Assembly (NCBI GenBank): GCA_964511215.1
Contig: CAZEER010000021.1
Span: forward strand, 1-34,217
From: CAZEER01 sp964511215
GTDB lineage: Bacteria; Fidelibacterota; Marinisomatia; Marinisomatales; UBA1611
Reading direction: 5' to 3'
DNA length: 34,217 nt
In this document: positions 32,969 through 34,217 of the stretch, in pieces
How the letters are laid out: each line of letters opens with the position of its first letter
Position numbering within the stretch: the stretch's first letter is position 1
Translations under genes and position numbers: made by a program
Notes under the pieces: model-generated
Databases searched by the model: none
What the model saw: only the letters and a program-made list of their open reading frames with translations
Told to the model about the DNA's origin: nothing

Positions 32969-34217
32969 TTATTTTTCATCAATAGATTTATCTTTTTGAT
33001 TTTTAATTTCAACTAAATCACCATGATTAAGCTCTTTACTTAAAACTCGATATCCACCAACTACAATCATCTCTTCTTCTTGAACTCCTGATTGAACTAA
33101 ATAATAATTTTCCCCAGATATACCAACCTTAACAGGTTTGACAACTGCAAATTTTTTCCCTTCTTCTGCTTTATTTCCTTCAAATTCATCTTCCAGTATA
33201 AAAACAATATCAAGTGGTTTTATCTTTTTGAAAGAAACGTCTTCGTCCTTCCACTTATTTTTTTCATTATGATTATCTAATCCAGACATCTCTTTATAGT
33301 TTTCAGGTCTTGATGTAAGAGCCTGGATTGGAATAGAGACAACATTATTAATAGTTTCAGTTATAATATTTACAGTGCTACTCATCCCTGGTCGAATTTT
33401 ATCAGGTACAGAAACCATTCTAACTTTTACCTTAAAATTTGTTACTTGCTGCTGTGAGCCCATATTTAAAGATTGAGCCGTATGGGCTATTTCACTAACT
33501 ACCCCATAAAATATCGTATCCGGATATGCATCAATATCAATTTCTGTTGTATCACCAATCTCAATATTCACAACATCATTCTCATTAACATCAACCTCCA
33601 CTTCCATTCTACTGAGATCGGCTATCGTCATTAATACTCCAGGATTGAACATACCTCCTAAAGCCATTTCCCCTTCTTCTTTTGTAATACTGGTTACAAT
33701 ACCATACTTAGGAGCAGTCAAGCGGGTTTTTGACAGTTCATCTTCAGCCGATAATAAATTTGCATTTGCCTGTTCAGCTTGACTAAGAGCCATCTGATAA
33801 GATGCTTCAACTTGCTCAAGTTCCTGCTGAGATATAAGTTTTTGGATAAAGAGGGTTTGGGTACGATCCATCTGAGCTTTTACTTTCTTTAAATTTGCTT
33901 CAGAAGATTTAACTTGGGATACTGCATTATTATAGCGTGGTCTAATTTGTTTTTCATCAATACTAATGAGATGTTGACCTGGTTCTACTGTATCTCCTTC
34001 TATAACTGTAATCTCAGTAATCCAACCTGTAATTGTAGATGTTATTTGCACTGCTTCTTCGGGCTGAATCTTCCCACTCGCATTAACTTTTTGAATGATT
34101 TTACGAAGCTCTATCAGCTCTGCGTCAACCACAACTATCTTATCCGAACTATTTTTTGATACGAGATACCAAACAGATAATACCAAGATAATTACTAATG
34201 GAATCCAAACTTTTTTC
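32969..34217 (-). CDS. MacA/HlyD-family periplasmic adaptor, 5' end beyond the window
   Basis: The frame is open to the right edge, so the true start is probably just outside. The visible end translates as KKVWIPLVIIL before a possible internal TTG at 34186, and these residues complete the N-terminal membrane anchor, so that TTG is not the start. Order: anchor helix; a beta-strand lipoyl half (SGKIQPEEAVQITSTITGWI, core SGKIQPEE); an alpha-helical hairpin of about 65 residues rich in Gln/Glu/Ala (QVEASYQMALSQAEQANANL, in the middle); the second lipoyl half (LTAPKYGIVTSI); a beta-barrel domain; and a membrane-proximal domain. A charged insert lies about residues 292-342, counting from 34186. 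It should link the ABC permeases to an outer-membrane channel such as TolC, not seen here. Confidence 0.9.
   Translation of the reverse strand, partial: KKVWIPLVIILVLSVWYLVSKNSSDKIVVVDAELIELRKIIQKVNASGKIQPEEAVQITSTITGWITEITVIEGDTVEPGQHLISIDEKQIRPRYNNAVSQVKSSEANLKKVKAQMDRTQTLFIQKLISQQELEQVEASYQMALSQAEQANANLLSAEDELSKTRLTAPKYGIVTSITKEEGEMALGGMFNPGVLMTIADLSRMEVEVDVNENDVVNIEIGDTTEIDIDAYPDTIFYGVVSEIAHTAQSLNMGSQQQVTNFKVKVRMVSVPDKIRPGMSSTVNIITETINNVVSIPIQALTSRPENYKEMSGLDNHNEKNKWKDEDVSFKKIKPLDIVFILEDEFEGNKAEEGKKFAVVKPVKVGISGENYYLVQSGVQEEEMIVVGGYRVLSKELNHGDLVEIKNQKDKSIDEK

Noticed and set aside
1..34217. Sigma-54 (-24/-12) promoters, tRNA genes, CRISPR arrays, insertion sequences and riboswitches
   Set aside because: I looked for GG-N10-GC in some of the spacers, cloverleaf-like segments, regularly spaced repeats in non-coding DNA and transposase motifs; nothing convincing was found by eye. 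A computed scan could still find weak sites.

Overview
The window is AT-rich, densely coded DNA from a diderm bacterium. It carries Kdo/lipid A genes (kdsB, kdsA, kdsC, an lpxH-like gene), LPS export genes (lptB, lptC), Lol/Mac-type ABC transport and a large TonB-dependent receptor with an N-terminal carboxypeptidase-regulatory-like domain. That receptor type, the separate MacB-type permeases, the secreted PHP phosphodiesterase and the many short lipoproteins point to the FCB superphylum. A marine Marinimicrobia (SAR406)-like lineage is my best guess, but it is an inference from gene style: no rRNA or other phylogenetic marker was examined.

Layout. (1) 1-3555, minus strand: a MORN-variant repeat protein, a GNAT acetyltransferase and glmS. 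An odd ATG-less open frame lies at the left edge. (2) 3784-5950: a lipoprotein GH5 glycosidase (+) converging, with 4 bp between stops, on an AlkB-type membrane monooxygenase (-). (3) 6076-12732, plus strand: a tightly packed cell-envelope run of an lpxH-like hydrolase, a HEAT-repeat lipoprotein, a secreted carboxypeptidase-regulatory-like protein, a secreted PHP phosphoesterase and a TonB-dependent receptor. (4) 12734-15482, minus strand: a sodium:solute symporter, its DUF4212 small subunit, a previously easy-to-miss 53-residue membrane protein overlapping it, and a Lon-N-domain protein. (5) A 419-bp gene-free divergent region. (6) 15902-18538, plus strand: an MFS exporter, mutM/fpg and a PNPOx-like flavoprotein. 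(7) 18693-29646, minus strand: a twelve-gene run kdsB-pyrG-kdsA-kdsC-lptC-lptB-rpoN-hflK-hflC-hslV-hslU-argF with overlapping or nearly touching genes. (8) 29792 to the right edge, minus strand: an ABC efflux/export set of two MacB-type permeases, one ATPase and a MacA/HlyD-type adaptor whose 5' end runs off the window.

How they work together. Block 7 makes CMP-Kdo (PyrG supplies the CTP used by KdsB) and contributes to LPS export. It is joined to sigma-54 and to two protein quality-control modules (HflKC, a modulator of FtsH, and the HslUV protease). glmS feeds UDP-GlcNAc and so lipid A, and the lpxH-like protein acts in lipid A synthesis. Block 3 looks like a surface module in which an exported phosphoesterase sits next to an outer-membrane receptor. 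Block 4 is a small multi-subunit symporter. I see no rRNA, tRNA, CRISPR array, insertion sequence or prophage gene. No system here is unmistakably new. The best candidates for undescribed biology are the block 3 envelope module and the tiny third component of the symporter operon.
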